This document shows positions 1-13,400 of a DNA stretch of 64,000 nucleotides, piece by piece. The position numbers were made by a program, and so were the translations under genes. Within the stretch, counting starts at the first letter, position 1. The number at the start of each line of letters is the position of its first letter. The notes beneath the pieces were generated by a model that was not told the origin of the DNA, made no database searches, and saw nothing but the letters and a program-made list of their open reading frames with translations. Source of the stretch: Hemibagrus wyckioides (lineage: Eukaryota > Chordata > Actinopteri > Siluriformes > Bagridae). Location: assembly GCF_019097595.1 (NCBI RefSeq), contig NC_080731.1, positions 11,989,571-12,053,570 of the forward strand, read 5' to 3'.

Positions 1-733
1 ATATATAAAGAATTAATGATCCATTGATTATAATAGGAGTGTAAGAAATGAGCCAAAGGGTAACAGTTTGAAGTTCAAATTCCAAAGTAAGGCTTATTAT
101 CTATATCTTATGTATAATATGTCTGTATGTCATGCCATGTTATAATTCAGTTAATACTGACAGATGTAATTTCACTACACTGTTAAATCGCCTGTTAACT
201 CTTTTCAGTATAAGAAAGAAATGAGCACAGTAAATTCTCTTCAATATGTATTTATGTACTTTCAAATGATTTTATATTTTTTGACAAGAACTCTAAATAA
301 AAACGAATTGTGTTTCATTAATGCCTCCATATTTCCACACTTTATTCATTACCTAGAAGCTGTTGACTGTTAACAGGTGCAGGTGAAGAAGGAGATCATG
401 TTCATGTACACATTCTCACATTGTCGTGTGGATCTGTACAGAAAGGCATTGTGTTGCCTCAATATAAAGACCTAGACTCTACAGAAATCAGATCGCATTG
501 CACTCTCAGTCATAGTTGCTGAACCTGTTTCAGGCTCATTGTCTATTAATAAAAAAAAAAAATTCTTCATTTTTCCTTTCTCACTTATTATAATAAAGTG
601 AAACATTTTTGTTCAGGATTGAGTATCTCACTTCATGTGTAACAAAACAAATACCATTTCCTTTATGGTACATTACAACTCCACACACAAGGAAATTACT
701 TGCAGTACATACAGTTAAATGGAATAATAATAA
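1..733. other. AT-rich intergenic DNA
   Basis: No coding exon with splice sites and family resemblance could be found here on either strand. The sequence is AT-rich, with an A-run near 551. The open frames present are short and have no recognisable domain. It may be intergenic, or part of an intron of a gene outside the window. Confidence 0.5.
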
Positions 734-1060
734 TATACACTGCAAAAAAGACCTTAACAAGTTAAAATATCTTGAATCTAGCCAGACTAATCTACTATTT
801 CCTATTATAAGATTACAATAAACTAAATCTAAGATTATTAAACCTGTTTCCAGACATATTTTACTATACTTTTTGTGCTTTAATTTATTACTGTTTACTA
901 TTTTAAACTTAATGGTTTCTTGTTCCATTGGCAGATTATTTAACAACTTTTTAGAAATAAATGCTAGCAAAAATAATCTGCCAATAGTACAAGACAATTT
1001 AAATCTTAAAAATAGACAAATATGTCTAGAAATAGGTTTAATAATTAGATTGATAAGTAG
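734..1060. repeat. Imperfect inverted repeat, MITE-like
   Basis: Two arms, about 834-940 and 972-1047, are reverse complements over several blocks. The outer block reads ATTATTAAACCTGTTTCCAG on the left and recurs inverted, with two changes, at the right end. The inner block TTGGCAGATTATT recurs inverted at 972-984. The left arm carries about 30 extra bases. The stretch beginning near 740 (TGCAAAAAAGACCTTAACAA) resembles sequence I recall from dispersed fish repeats, which suggests a non-autonomous DNA element. The minus-strand ORF over 581-1075 is a by-product of AT-rich palindromic DNA and not a gene. Confidence 0.55.
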
Positions 1061-3527
1061 ATTGTAATTGTACAATAGATCAATAGTATTGTAGCAGAAG
1101 AAGTAGCAGATACATCAGTTGAAGATATTTTAACCTGCTGTCTTTTTATTTTGCAGTAAAAATATTATTATTAAATACAGTAATGACATTATATCTTAAG
1201 ATGATCCTAACATATATAGAATCTTTGGATTGCTCATTTATGTACATAAAATGAATGCCGAATTAAGAAGGACTGAGACAGCAGTATGGTATATGCTTTC
1301 TTATGTGGAAAAACACCACATATATTATAACAATAAATTATTAGCGTTTTATACCATTTGGCAAATTAAAGCTCTCTGAAGCAATACTCTGTTTCAAAAG
1401 AGGAGGTGGCTTCATAACTTCTCTTTCTCAACAATCTGATCTTTCCTGACTAGCAAACATGGAGACAATGTGCCCTCTGATCACCATCTGTAAAATACCC
1501 TCACATAGGAAAGGCCATGGGTTGAGCTTTATCAGCCCAGTCGCTGTTGCATCAACTTTGCTCAAAAATGAAATAAATGTTGAAATAGAACTGAATGAGA
1601 ATGTCTAAAGAAATGTAACTGTAGGAAAAATATGAATCAGATCCTGATGAACATGTACTTCAGTATAAACTGTACATACTGTACATGTACTTCTGTATAT
1701 TTTTATGACAGGGTTGTCAAAAACAAACTAACAAAAAAACAAACCAACAACAATGGAGAACCAAATTCAGACCAAGAAAGCTCTGTTAATAATTTGATAA
1801 TAATACAAGAATAAAATAAAACAATACAATAAAGCAAACATAAAAATAAAATTAAAACAATCTTGAAGTAGGCTTAAAAATAAAAAAAATAGGCTTATTT
1901 ATCTTAGCTTGCTGAAAACCACTCTAATGAACAGAAATATTTACATTTGCCTATAAGATATCTTTATTTTGTATTATTTTATTATTTTATACTTTTATAT
2001 TGTTGTATAAGATTTTTGAAGTGCATGAACTCATTGTCTAAATAGCATATATTGTAGAGTGATTAATTTCATAAGGCAAAACATTTCTGACACTGTGTTA
2101 TACCCAAAGGGTGTGTTATACCCCAAAAGATTTAGTAATCTATTTTTATAGCATTTTTGAAGCTGCGCTAATTTGCAGGGTAGATATACTAAACCAGTGT
2201 TCATAGGCATACACATGAAAACTGAGCCGCCATCTCAATCTTTATCTGCTTTATCATATTATGTTCAGGTGCATTTTATTCATTTTAGCTGTCACACAGG
2301 AATGCTCTTGTCACATGGCAGATCTTCATCTGTTAACATGAAAAAAAGTCTGTGCTAACCCGCAAATGCTTGCATACTAACATGACCAACAGTTGCAAGT
2401 AATCATGATTAACGATGAGCAAGATAGACATCATAGTAAGATAATAAAGACAAGGACACAAAAAAGACTTGAATCTTAATGTGTGTGAAAGTTGAAAGTG
2501 TCAGTATCTGTATATCAGACTTATTTTGAATGTCTAAAAATTGAAAAAGTCATGACCTGTTATGTGAAGCACAATAGATGATCCAGCAAAGACAACAACG
2601 CGAGACCACAAAAACAAAACTTTACTTTTTTTCCCAGTTGATTTCAGCTGATATCTATGTACTGACTTTAAAAGAACAATTAGCTTTATGTCACAAAGGC
2701 AGACGCCTTGTAGTAGGATACAAATGCAGGTCTTTATTTTACAAAGAAATGTCACAAATTTAGGTTCAGGATAATAGGAACACATTAAAAAAGGAACTAT
2801 AGAAAAGCTAGACTTCAATCATAGAGATGTCAGGCAAGAAAGAGGGTTGAGACAGAAACCAGTCAATCAGACTACGAACAAGATCCACCTGCTCTAGGCA
2901 AAATATTAGTCAAGGACAGAGAAAATACAAAATCCAGAAACTGGACTAACCAGAGCAATGTGAAGGCTTAGAAACGCCACGAATGTGAACAAACTGAATG
3001 TATAATGTAAACGCTTATAAACCAAAGTTACATAATAAAACTCAGGTGGACGGATTTAGAAAAATGGTGATTGTGAGTGTGGGAGTGCAGGAGGTTGCTG
3101 GAAGTGAGAGGCCAAGGCAGTCATGTTTATAGGCCATGGTGAAGTAAAGTTTGTGACATGTTGTGATTTAACACTTCAGCATGCTTATTTCCAAAACATT
3201 TCAGGCTATAAGAGTCATTTAAACAGGTCAAGGTTCTTTCTAACTGCCTAAAGGAATTATTAGCATGCCTGAAAATTCTCCTACCGGGCCACAATCTAGA
3301 AGCAGGAGGTAAATAGTTTACTGCTGATCTCTAGTGGCCATAATCACACATAACAGATGGTAGTTGTGCTAAACATGCTTTTAACCTTCAGTAATTTCTA
3401 ATGTCACTATTCAACATTGAATCTTTCCAGGTCTTCCCAGAGACCTTGATATTTTTCTGTGGACTCTGCTCTTCAGCTCACTGTACAGATCTGTTCAATT
3501 TTAGTTTGTTCACTTACAAATGGGCAG
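1061..3527. other. Intergenic DNA, no gene seen
   Basis: Nothing here can be supported as a gene. The sequence is AT-rich. A short direct duplication around GTGTTATACCC lies at 2095-2125. All open frames are under about 95 codons, with no domain or plausible exon structure. Confidence 0.45.
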
Positions 3528-4330
3528 TGGTGGGCCGTCAGGGCCAGCAAGGCCTTCTCTGCTGGCCTAAACAGCAGTGACCTGAATCACTGACTTACAT
3601 TTTAATATATTTAATATATTGTTCCATGAATGTGTATTAAATTATTGCCAATAGTCTATTCTCTACATTTCATAGCTTTTGTTTCTATATTCACTGCGTC
3701 TCATTTCGGATGCTGCGTCCTCCAGAGATTGCAGTTTGCTGCATATGTCATCAATAATGTCTTTTTTGAGAAAAGTAACCGTAATAAAATGGACTATTCC
3801 ATGTGAGGTGTGAAATACTGTAGCCTAATTTCTTTTTTACTTTGTTATTTAACAGGTAATTAGTATCTATTGCCGTGGCATCCATGGGTGATTCTAGAAT
3901 TTTCCTTTAAGGGGGGCTCAGCCCCCAATGAGGGCATAATAGTAAAAATAAATAAATAAAATAAAATAAAGGTTTGACTAATAGGGTAGGATGGTAAACG
4001 TATTGCAGCATTCCACTGTATTGCATAGATGTGTATAACATACTGAACAAGCCAAATACGAGTCTTCCTGATCTCACACACACACACACACACACACAGA
4101 CACACACACTTGTCCTCTGATCCTTGCTCTGTGACACCACAGTCTGAGGATTGAAGAACGCGCTGAAAGACGGGGAGGAGCCGAAGTCTGATGCCGTTTT
4201 CATATGAAATTTAAAGGGGACTGAGGTGATCACGAATTTGTGTACAGTTTATTGAGAATCGCAGAATTTTAGGGGGGCTGAGTAGAAAATGGCCTAGTGA
4301 TGCCCATGGTGGCATCATAATGATGGTATA
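3528..4330. repeat. Unclassified dispersed repeat with AC microsatellite
   Basis: The stretch starting GGGCAGTGGTGGGCCGTCAG and a later part near 3900-3930 and 4270 (GGGGGGCT runs) look like dispersed fish transposon sequence rather than unique DNA. I see no terminal inverted repeat that closes the element, so I do not classify it. An (AC)n tract at 4074-4109 lies inside it and gives rise to the Cys/Val-rich ORFs on the minus strand. Confidence 0.35.
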
Positions 4331-4503
4331 GAGGTGGATTTATTCAGGAAGGACACCAGTGAAGGCCTATGTGTGAAATGCAAATGGGGAAAACAATTTC
4401 AAACTATTTTCTATCTCTTTTACACTTGCAGGCGATAACAGAAATGATATAGACCACAGTTTAGCCAAAGTGATGTAAATATATATTCGGAGGACTGCAT
4501 ATA

Positions 4504-5752
4504 CAGGGGTTGGACAATGAAACTGAAACACTGGCCAATTTAGTGTTGGAGGTTTCATGGCTAAATTTGACCAGCCTGGTGGCCAGTCTTCATTGATTGC
4601 ACATTCCACCAGTAAGAGCAGAGTGTGAAGGTTTAATTAGCAGAGTAATAGCACAGTTTTGCTTAAAATATTGCAATGCACACAACATTATGGGTGACAT
4701 ATCAGAGTTCAAAAGAGGACATATTGTTGGTGCATGTCTTGCTGGTGCATCTGTGACTAAGACAGCAAGTCTTTGTGATGTATCAAGAGCCACGGTATCC
4801 AGGGTAATGTCAGCATACCACCAAGAAGGACGAACCACTTCCAACAGGAGTAACTGTGGACGCAAGAGGAAGCTGTCTGAAAGGGATGTCCGGGTGCTAA
4901 CCCGGATTGTATCCAAAAACATAAAACCACAGCTGCCCAACTCACTGCAGAATTAAATGTGCACCTCAACTCTCCTGTTTCCACCAAAACTGTCTGTCGG
5001 GAACTCCACAGGGTCAATGTACATGGCCGGGCTGCTATACCCAAACCTTTTTGCCAATGCCAAATGTCGGTTTCAATGGTGCCAGCAGCGAAAATCTTGG
5101 GCTGTGGACAATGTGAAACATGTATTGTTCTCTGATGAGTCCACCTTCACTGTCTTTCCCACATCCGGGAGAGTTACGGTGTGGAGAAGCCCCAAAAAAG
5201 TGTACCACCCAGACTGTTGCATGCCCCGAGTGAAGCATGGGGGTGGATCAGTGATGGTTTGGGCTGCAATATCATGGTATTCCCTAGGTCCAATACTTGT
5301 GCTAGATGGGCGCATCACTGCCAAGGACTACTGAACCATTCTGGAGGACCATGTGCACCCAGTGGTTCAAACATTGTATCCTGAAGGTGGTGCCGTGTGT
5401 CAGGATGATAATGCACCAATACACACAGCAAGACTGGTGACAGAGTGGTTTGATGAACATGAAAGTGAAGTTGAACATCTCCCATGGCCCTCACAGTCAC
5501 CAGATCTAAATATTATTGAGCCACTTTGGGGTGTTTTGGAGGAGCGAGTTCCTCCACCAGCATCACGTAGTGACCTGGCCACTATTCTGCAAGAAGAATG
5601 GCTCAAAATCCCTCTGGCCACTGTGCAGGACTTGTATCGGTCATTCCCAAGACGAACTGATGCTGTATTGGCCGCAAAAGGAGGCCCTACACCATACTAA
5701 TGAATTATTGTGGTCTAAAACCAGGCGTTTCAGTTTCATTGTCCAACCCCTG
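4504..5752 (+). mobile_element. Tc1/mariner transposon, near-intact, DD36E spacing
   Basis: The terminal inverted repeats begin CAGGGGTTGGACAATGAAAC and end with its reverse complement. They are perfect for about 26 bp and flanked by TA on both sides (4502-4503, 5753-5754), the standard Tc1/mariner target duplication. The 1249-bp element carries a plus-strand transposase in pieces. An N-terminal helix-turn-helix part starts at the ATG at 4690 (MGDISEFKRG). A middle part holds the first catalytic Asp (FSDEST, near 5135). The C-terminal part (5353-5700) holds QDDNAP and the Glu of IIEPLW. Thirty-six residues separate the second Asp from the Glu, not the 34 of classical Tc1. One frame change between the first two parts and a TGA at 5332-5334 break the reading frame, so this copy is probably dead but young. 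Confidence 0.92.
4690..5700 (+). pseudogene. Tc1/mariner transposase, broken frame
   Basis: This is the transposase relic of the element at 4504-5752. Three consecutive plus-strand open segments (4690-4956, 4957-5334, 5353-5700) together cover the helix-turn-helix DNA-binding region and the DDE catalytic region. Motifs seen are GRKRKLS (linker basic region), SDEST, GGGSVMVW, QDDNAPIHTA, PWPSQSPDLN and a C-terminal [11 protein letters not shown]. The breaks are a frame shift in the 4930-4990 area and an in-frame TGA after ITAKDY. The family cuts and pastes DNA at TA sites. Given the breaks, no active protein is expected from this copy. Confidence 0.88.
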
Positions 5753-5759
5753 TACATTG

Positions 5760-5960
5760 ACTTAAGGCTCTGGACTGTTGATCAGGGTTCAAGCCCTAGC
5801 AATATGTAGCTGCCTTTCCTGGACCCCTGAGCAAGGCACCCAAGCCCCTCACCACCACCACCACCACCACCACCCTAGGTGAACCGCATCATAACTGAAA
5901 CATGCGATGAAAAGAATTCCACTGTGCTGTAACGTAATGTGTGGCAATAAAAACGTTTTC
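5760..5960 (+). repeat. Truncated tRNA-derived SINE (Mermaid/V-SINE type)
   Basis: The stretch has GGGTTCAAGCCCTAG (B-box-like), then GAGCAAGGCACCCAAG, an (ACC)n tract at 5851-5874, and the tail AAAAGAATTCCACTGTGCTG followed by an AATAAA-like end. The same tail occurs in the fuller copy at 37630-37872. The tRNA-like head is missing its A-box half. Confidence 0.65.
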
Positions 5961-7410
5961 TCCTACATATTTTTACTGAATTTTGGGCAAGCCCTTAAGC
6001 ACCTAAGTGCCTAATTTACTTATCTTACTTAGCAACACAAGGCGGCATATGGCTAAAAACATTAGAAAACTTAAGTCCTATCAATTAAGCATTGAGGGTA
6101 AAAGATTTTTCATAAAGACCTGGAGTTTTCCTGTTATTGGATTGCGTAAATGCAGGAAAATATGTTGATTGCGTGTCTGGTTTTTTTGTGTACATAAATG
6201 CACTGTCACTATCGCTTGCTATAGGATCAGCAAGTATAGCAAATAGCATTCTATAGTTGGCACACCCATAGTTACATCCCAGGGTCAATTTGACAAAGGG
6301 GGCATAAAACAAGTATAATGTTCTGTGTACTGTACAGCATGTTCACCTGACTACAGTTTAACAATTATTATATTATTTAAAAGCAGGAGATGAACCATAC
6401 ACACCTGATCCTCACACATTATACAGTATAATAAGTAACTTATGAATAGTCAAAATATAAGATTCAAAAGCACTCCTTTATACTGTATAAGCATGGGGTT
6501 TGACTAAGGGTTTGACACTTCCCTCAATGATAATATCAAACTAACTATATTTCCAAGGCCACATTTTTATACAATCTCAAACTTACTTACACTTACACTC
6601 ACAATACTTTAGAATTTAACCTCTTCTTACTACTTCATCAATACACTGAGTTGGAATTTTTAATCATAATGTTGAATACTGTGTATAAGTTATTATTTCT
6701 ATATTATTATTTAACGTGTGAGTTATAACTGTATTAAAATGTAGTTATATTGTACATATGTTGGTCTGAAATCTGCATGACCATTCATTGTGCACTGGAC
6801 ATGGAAAACCTAGAAGCCACCAGCTACATTGTGGTATTTAATACTGTAATTTATCATGACTGAACTATGATTGTAAACATAACTGTTTTTGCCTTTATAA
6901 TCAAACAGAACCACATGAAGGATGGGATTATTCTGCAAAATGATGCTGTATCTGTGATCCTTAAACAGCAACAACTATTTGTGAGTAAGGCTATGTATGT
7001 GTGTCTTGAGCTTGAGTGAATATGTCTTTGTAGCTTGCAGAACTCTTCTAAATACTACAAGAAATATGCGAAATTTCTTGCAAAATAATTTGTAAGTTCA
7101 GGATGTTATATAACTAAGCAATACATAGAGTGTTTATATTCTCTGGAGTTGATTGCAGACAACAAAATACTATGCACATTGTTCAAGTACATATCTGCTA
7201 CTTAATCATAATTTTTATCTGCGGTCCCACAAACAACAGTTAAAGTTAATGTTTAATTACCTCTGCATGTGTGATATACCCAGACTCTATCTATGTGCAA
7301 TAATCTATCATGAATGATGTCATAAAATGTGTCATTTGAATAAAAAACAATTTGATCACACTAAGGTGTTCTCTTTGTCTTGTACGCAAGGTACCTGATG
7401 CATCTAGATT
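5961..7410. other. Intergenic DNA upstream of the SLC13 gene
   Basis: No coding exon was found. The region is AT-rich and should contain the promoter and any untranslated exon of the transporter starting at 7411, but no clear TATA box, CpG-rich stretch or splice-linked untranslated exon stands out. Confidence 0.4.
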
Positions 7411-10400
7411 ATGGTGAGCAGCATGAAATGGCTGTGGTTATACAGGAATTATGTGATCACCATCCTGACACCTTTCCTGATCCTGCCTTTACCTCTTACT
7501 GTCAACACTTCGGTAAGCAGTATGAAATACTTAAGTGATGTGTTCGCTGTATTTTCTGTAATTTTAATAGATATACCCAATGTTTGAAGTCAATGTGAGT
7601 TCAGGATCCTTGTTTTGGAAAAGATCTTTGTATTAATGTATGGTGTAATATATTATATGGAGTATTATTTATTTTTTGTGTGTCCTGATAAATTCTGATC
7701 AATGAGTGTTGATTACCTTGCTTCAGTGAGACACTGCTACCAGCCAGACTGCTTCTGTTAGAAATGCCCTGCATTGTCAGCAAGTAATCCTTGGGTTACT
7801 TTCATTTAATACAAGCATACATTTCAGTCCATTTTGTTTGAGATCCAGTTAAAAGCAGACAGCACACTTCTAGCAAGCCAAGGAAGTCACTGATGCAGCT
7901 CTATCCGAGCATCTTTAACATACTACACATGATATAATGCCATAAGACAGTAATCATACATACATTATAATGTATTAATATTGTGTAATGTGCCTCAAAC
8001 AAGTGAACTCTAAAAAAATTATGCTTTATATGTCCAAATTCTTACATTTTCAGTGCTTTACTCAATATCTTTGTATAACCTCAATCAGTGGCTTGTCAAT
8101 AACTAAGTCAATGGTCATATTCGCTCTGTGATCATATTTGCTGGTCATTTTGAAACATCATGCCTACTGGCAGAAATATACAGTGTGACTCCTCTTATCA
8201 GCCCTTGTGGTTCGATTGTCTCCTATTGTCAGGAGGTTTATTTGAACTTTCCCTTCTGCTCTCCTTCTTATCACTACAGCGCTGGTCGAACCTTTCACAT
8301 ACTCTGTTGTTGTTTAATAGAGCGCTTTTCGTTTGCACAATAATCAATTCTGCATCCTTTACCACACTGAGTGAAAGATAAAAGTTATAAAGTGATGCAT
8401 TATTCATTCATTTATCCATATAAATTGCTCAATTAAATAGATTTTCACAAGGGTAGTTTCTCTGAATTTGGTTAGTCAATAATACACAGAATGCCTGGAT
8501 ACTCTTGGTATATGGAGGTGGTGGGTCAGTTAGCCAGCTTTGTGTGTCCAGCATCTGAATAAAGTAACCATATCAGTGTGTTGTAGCATAATCAAATATT
8601 CAGTCAATTTCCTCATAAAGTCAAATCATTAACTATGTACAGTACAGTACAGTACAGTATAGTCTTTAAATAACACCGACAAGTTTTGTTTTACTTTGCA
8701 ATTTAAAAAGGAATAAGCTACTATACAACACACAGTCATCCACAGTACTTATAGGTAACAGCTAATGTATTTCCTATATGACCACCTGTGGGGCATAAAT
8801 AAGATTTTTGTTATAGCTCCATAATTACAACTCTCTAACTTTCACCACTCAGTTGTGCAGCAAAGTATAGTAATTAACTGCAGGATGGTGAAATAAAAAT
8901 CTTTAGATCATTTGTAGTGTATCTACATTATTGTATTCAAATAATGTGTTGTGACTTCCCTACACTCTTATATACCTAAAATTAGCTTTTACATACAGTA
9001 TATATTGTCTTTATATATAATATTGCAAAGATCCTGCTACTACCATCTTTGTAAGCTTAATTCCCAAACCTTACTAACCTTCCTCACCTCTTCACTAGGA
9101 GGATGTGAGAAATCTAAGGTGTAGAAATTGCATGAATGGAAGCAATACAATTGGATTTATTTAAAAAAAGGAAGTGCTAATTTTTACAGATTTGCTATTT
9201 TATCCCATCAACATTGTGTGTATATCATTATGTGTTTTTTTTGCAGGAGGCTAAGTGTGGCTTTGTGCTCATCCTGATGGCTGTGTACTGGTGTACAGAA
9301 TGTCTACCACTGGCGATCACTGCACTCCTCCCGGTTTTCTTCTTCCCTATGATGCGCATCATGACGGCTGAAGATGTAAGAGTGCATTAAGTCTAGAGTT
9401 TCCTCTTAAGTCTGGAGCATTTGGAGATTTTCAGACTAGATGGTTTTTGTGTTTATTCTGCAGGTGTGTTCCCAGTACTTCAGTAACAGCACCATGCTGG
9501 GAGTCGGTGGATTAATGATAGCCATAGCTGTAGAACGGTGGAATCTCCACAAACGTCTTGCCATTTCCGTGCTTTTGGTAGTTGGTGTGAGGCCAGCGCT
9601 GTAAGAGACTTTACTGTATGGTCTCTCTTCTTTGCTAAAAAAGAACCCTCTTTCACTATTGATTCTCTACTTTTTTTTTCTATGTCTCTAAGGTTGATGC
9701 TGGGGTTCATGAGCATCACAGCCTTTATCTCTATGTGGATCACTAACATAGCCTCTACGGCTATAATGCTACCCATCGTGAATGCCATGCTGGAGCACCT
9801 CAGTAAGGCCGAGGCAGAGGAGGAAGAGATAGAGCTTCAGCAGTGCAGGGTCCTAAGAACTTTACAAGTGCACGAGAGCAAGGATGGACTTGGCAACATA
9901 CGTATGTAGTCATGGCTAGAATGCTTGAGCTGACTTTTAATCTTTTGTTAGAATTTTCAGCCAAAGAGCTGTGTGTGTGTGTGTATGGGACCTGTGCATG
10001 CTCTTAAAGAGCATCAAAGACAGTCTCACTACTCACTGGGCCATCCCACAGCCCCAACCTCACACGACAGTCATCCTATAAGGCCGTGAATGCCAGAGGT
10101 CAGAAGGTGGTCCTGTACAGCGAGAAGCAAAAGAAAAACACAGAATACACACAAATGTCCTCAGCTTAAATAATTTCATCTCATACAGATAAAAAATTCA
10201 TCAAAGTTAATTAAGAGCTAATAAATAATTCGTTATAGTCTTATACAAAATGATAAAGACTGCTCAGCAGGTGTAAAGCCGGCCTACACTTATCTTTGAA
10301 TTTTTTTTTTCTATGGACTTTCTACTACTTCTTTCCCTCCATTTGCTTAGCTGTTAATTTTGTATTACTTTCAATCCATTTCTTTGTCATTTATTATACA

Positions 10401-13400
10401 TCCTGGCAGTCACACAGTATAGTGCAGCTACTTTATTGATATAAAGAGAATTTAGCCCAAGTAACTGATGAATTATACAAGTCTAATAGGATCCAGAGCT
10501 ATTTTTCTCTGTTCCTACAACTAATAGATAATTTAATAGATAATCTGATAATCAGAAACACCTCTTCTTCCTGTAGCAGTGGAGCTGAGTCCTGAGGAAC
10601 TGTTACAAGCTGAGCAGAGGATGCGAGAACGTGAGCAGAAGTATCTGAGACTCAAAAAAGGAATGAGTTTGAGCGTTTGTTATGCTGCCAGCATTGGAGG
10701 CACAGCCACTCTCACCGGCTCCTTTCCCAATCTCATCCTCAAAGCCCAGATTGACAAGTAACAAACATAATACCACATCCTAGATATGTTCTTTCGAACT
10801 ATTCTAATTATGGATGCATCAGTACGGTTTTTTTCAGACCAACAATAAGTACTATAAGTACAGTACATGGTTTTGGAACTTTTAATACTGATACAGATAC
10901 TGGTACCTACAATAAAATGAGAAATCTACGTAGTATTCCGCAATCAGGAGTGTCATACAATATTATATTTAGCTAGGTTTTGGATGCCGACACGTGCTGG
11001 TTGTAATAAACTATACCTGGAGGCTTTTATGTGTAAGAAGTGGTGTTTAAACTGTGCCTACAATACTGATCTGCAAGCTCAGCATGTGGGGTCATTAAAA
11101 TGCTGTAAATTGTACTTTGACTCGTGAGTAATGCAGAGACCCTGGCAAAGAGAAGTCATGCATGTCTCAGTGAACTGAATTGTTTCTCAAGTGCTCACTT
11201 TACTGATCCATGCTTGTGAAATCCTCTTTTCATCTGAGCACAAGCACCTTGCTTTCATTTTTCATTACCACATGTACTGATGCTGCTCATCAAAATGATT
11301 CAGACAGCATAATATGTTTACTAGTATGGTAGGATGAGGGTGTTGGATTTATGCAAGGCTTACCTCATGTAGTATCTTGTATTATTCAATTCCATTCAGT
11401 TCAAAAGTATTTGTATAGCGCTTTTAACAATGGACACTGCCATAGAAAACACAGCTTTACAGAAGTATATAAAATCAGGATATAAATTTTTGAATTGTAA
11501 ATTCGTTTATCCCTAATGGTGGAAAGGACCTTGAGAGGAACCAGACTTAAAAGGGAAACCATCCACATCTGGATTGACACTGGCTTGTGTGATTATAAAT
11601 CATTTCCCTTCTATAACTATGGTATATACTATACTACTATGGTATACTACTATACTATATGGTCAAAAAGTACAATTAGTTATGAGAAAATTCATTCTAG
11701 CTTCAACATGAAGTCAATTTTGTTTAACTTATCGACTGATGGAGACTTGAGTGCAGAACCATTCGTGCCATTTGCAGTCCTAAATCAGAGCAATGGTTTC
11801 TTCATTTGTATTACTGATGTATATTTCGAATCATTTAGTAAATAAGTACTGATGCATCCCTAATCCTAACTTATTCTAATAGAAAGTATGTGGCTGCAGA
11901 ATCAGCTGATGGAATACTATGTGTATATAAATGCAGGATCTATCCAGAGAATGGGGATGTGATTAACTATACCTCCTGGTTTGGGTTTTTCTTCCCCAAC
12001 ATGGTGCTGATGCTGATGTTCTGTTGGTTATTGCTGCAGTTCATGTATTTGGGCTTCAAGTAAGTAACAAAGTCATATATTACATATATTACTGTATGTA
12101 TATAACTACATTAATTGTGCCATGTCATTGTAGGCATCCATTATAACATATACAAATAAACTAAAAATGTTACAGGGGAATGGAATTAAAATTTAGTAGA
12201 TCAACAACTGCCACAGCTATTACTTGTGGATATTACTAAAATAAAATATTCTTTTTAGTTTTGTTTGTACTGAAAGTACAGTATAATAGCATAATAAGTG
12301 CAGTATAATAGTATAATAATGCTCCAATTACATACAACTGTGTCTATATCACAGCATGTAGTATTTATTTATTCTTTAATGAAAAGCCAAATTATATTCA
12401 TATTTCAGTTTTAGCTAAATAATCGAATAATTTTTTTTTTTTGCATGTCAATCTTCAGTGTAAAAAACTCATGTGGTTGTGGAATTACTAGAAGCAGCCA
12501 TGAAAAGGTGTTTCAGGTGATGAGGCATGAGTTCCGAAAGCTCGGCAGCATGTGTTTTGCGGAGTACAGTGTGGTCGTGCTTTTCATACTGTTGGTTCTG
12601 TTGTGGTTCATGAGGGACCCTGGCTTCATACCAGGCTGGGGCTCGCTAATGGAAACTAAGTGAGTGCCCTTGCCTTATAATAAAATTTTAGGGATAACTT
12701 TTTTATATAATCATAAATAAGTGCAGCTGATTTTGTGCCTTTATTGTGTACATTGTATTATGTAACTCTTTACCTTTTACATGTTCAGCTTTTGGAACTA
12801 ACCAGGTCTTCATTTTGTTTTGTTTTTTTAGGTTTGTGTCAGATAGCACAGTCTCCATTTTAATAACCTTTATGTTTTTCATAATACCCTCCAAATTTCC
12901 AAGATGTTGGCATGCTGGTTCTTTAGACATATCTGGTATGTTAATATTTATGATCATCTTACATCATTTTTGGTGGCTCTGTCTTTATGAAGGGTTGCAC
13001 AGTGGATCACGGCACCTGGCTCACAGCTCAGCATCGATCTCTGGAGTTGTGTTGTGTATGGGTTTCCTCAGGGTTCTCTGGTTTCCTCCCAGCTCCCAAA
13101 AAACATAGCAGTAGATGGACTTTCTTTTTTAAATAACCCCTAGGTGTGAATGTTTGTGAACGGTGCCCTGCAATGGACTGGGACATGATACAACATACAG
13201 TGTAAAGCTCTGTATAAAGGACTAAATAGAGTGCAAATAATTTAAGTCTTAGACAAGAACAATGTGCATTTTTTGTGAAGCACAATACAAAAGGATGCAG
13301 AGGATAGTATGGGTAAAATGTGAATGATTGTTTGTAATGAGCTTTGAAATTATTCAATAAAGTTTGATTTAAAAAGTAAACAAATAGTACACAGCAAGTA

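Noticed and set aside
581..1075. 164-codon minus-strand ORF
   Set aside because: It follows an AT-rich palindrome and has the Leu/Ile/Asn composition expected by chance, with no domain.
3860..4233. Minus-strand ORFs of 81 and 108 codons
   Set aside because: They run through an (AC)n tract that translates as Cys-Val repeats, and have no homology or exon structure.
8128..8407. Overlapping ORFs of about 70 codons before SLC13 exon 2
   Set aside because: They lie in SLC13 intron 1 and match no domain. The transporter frame is complete without them.
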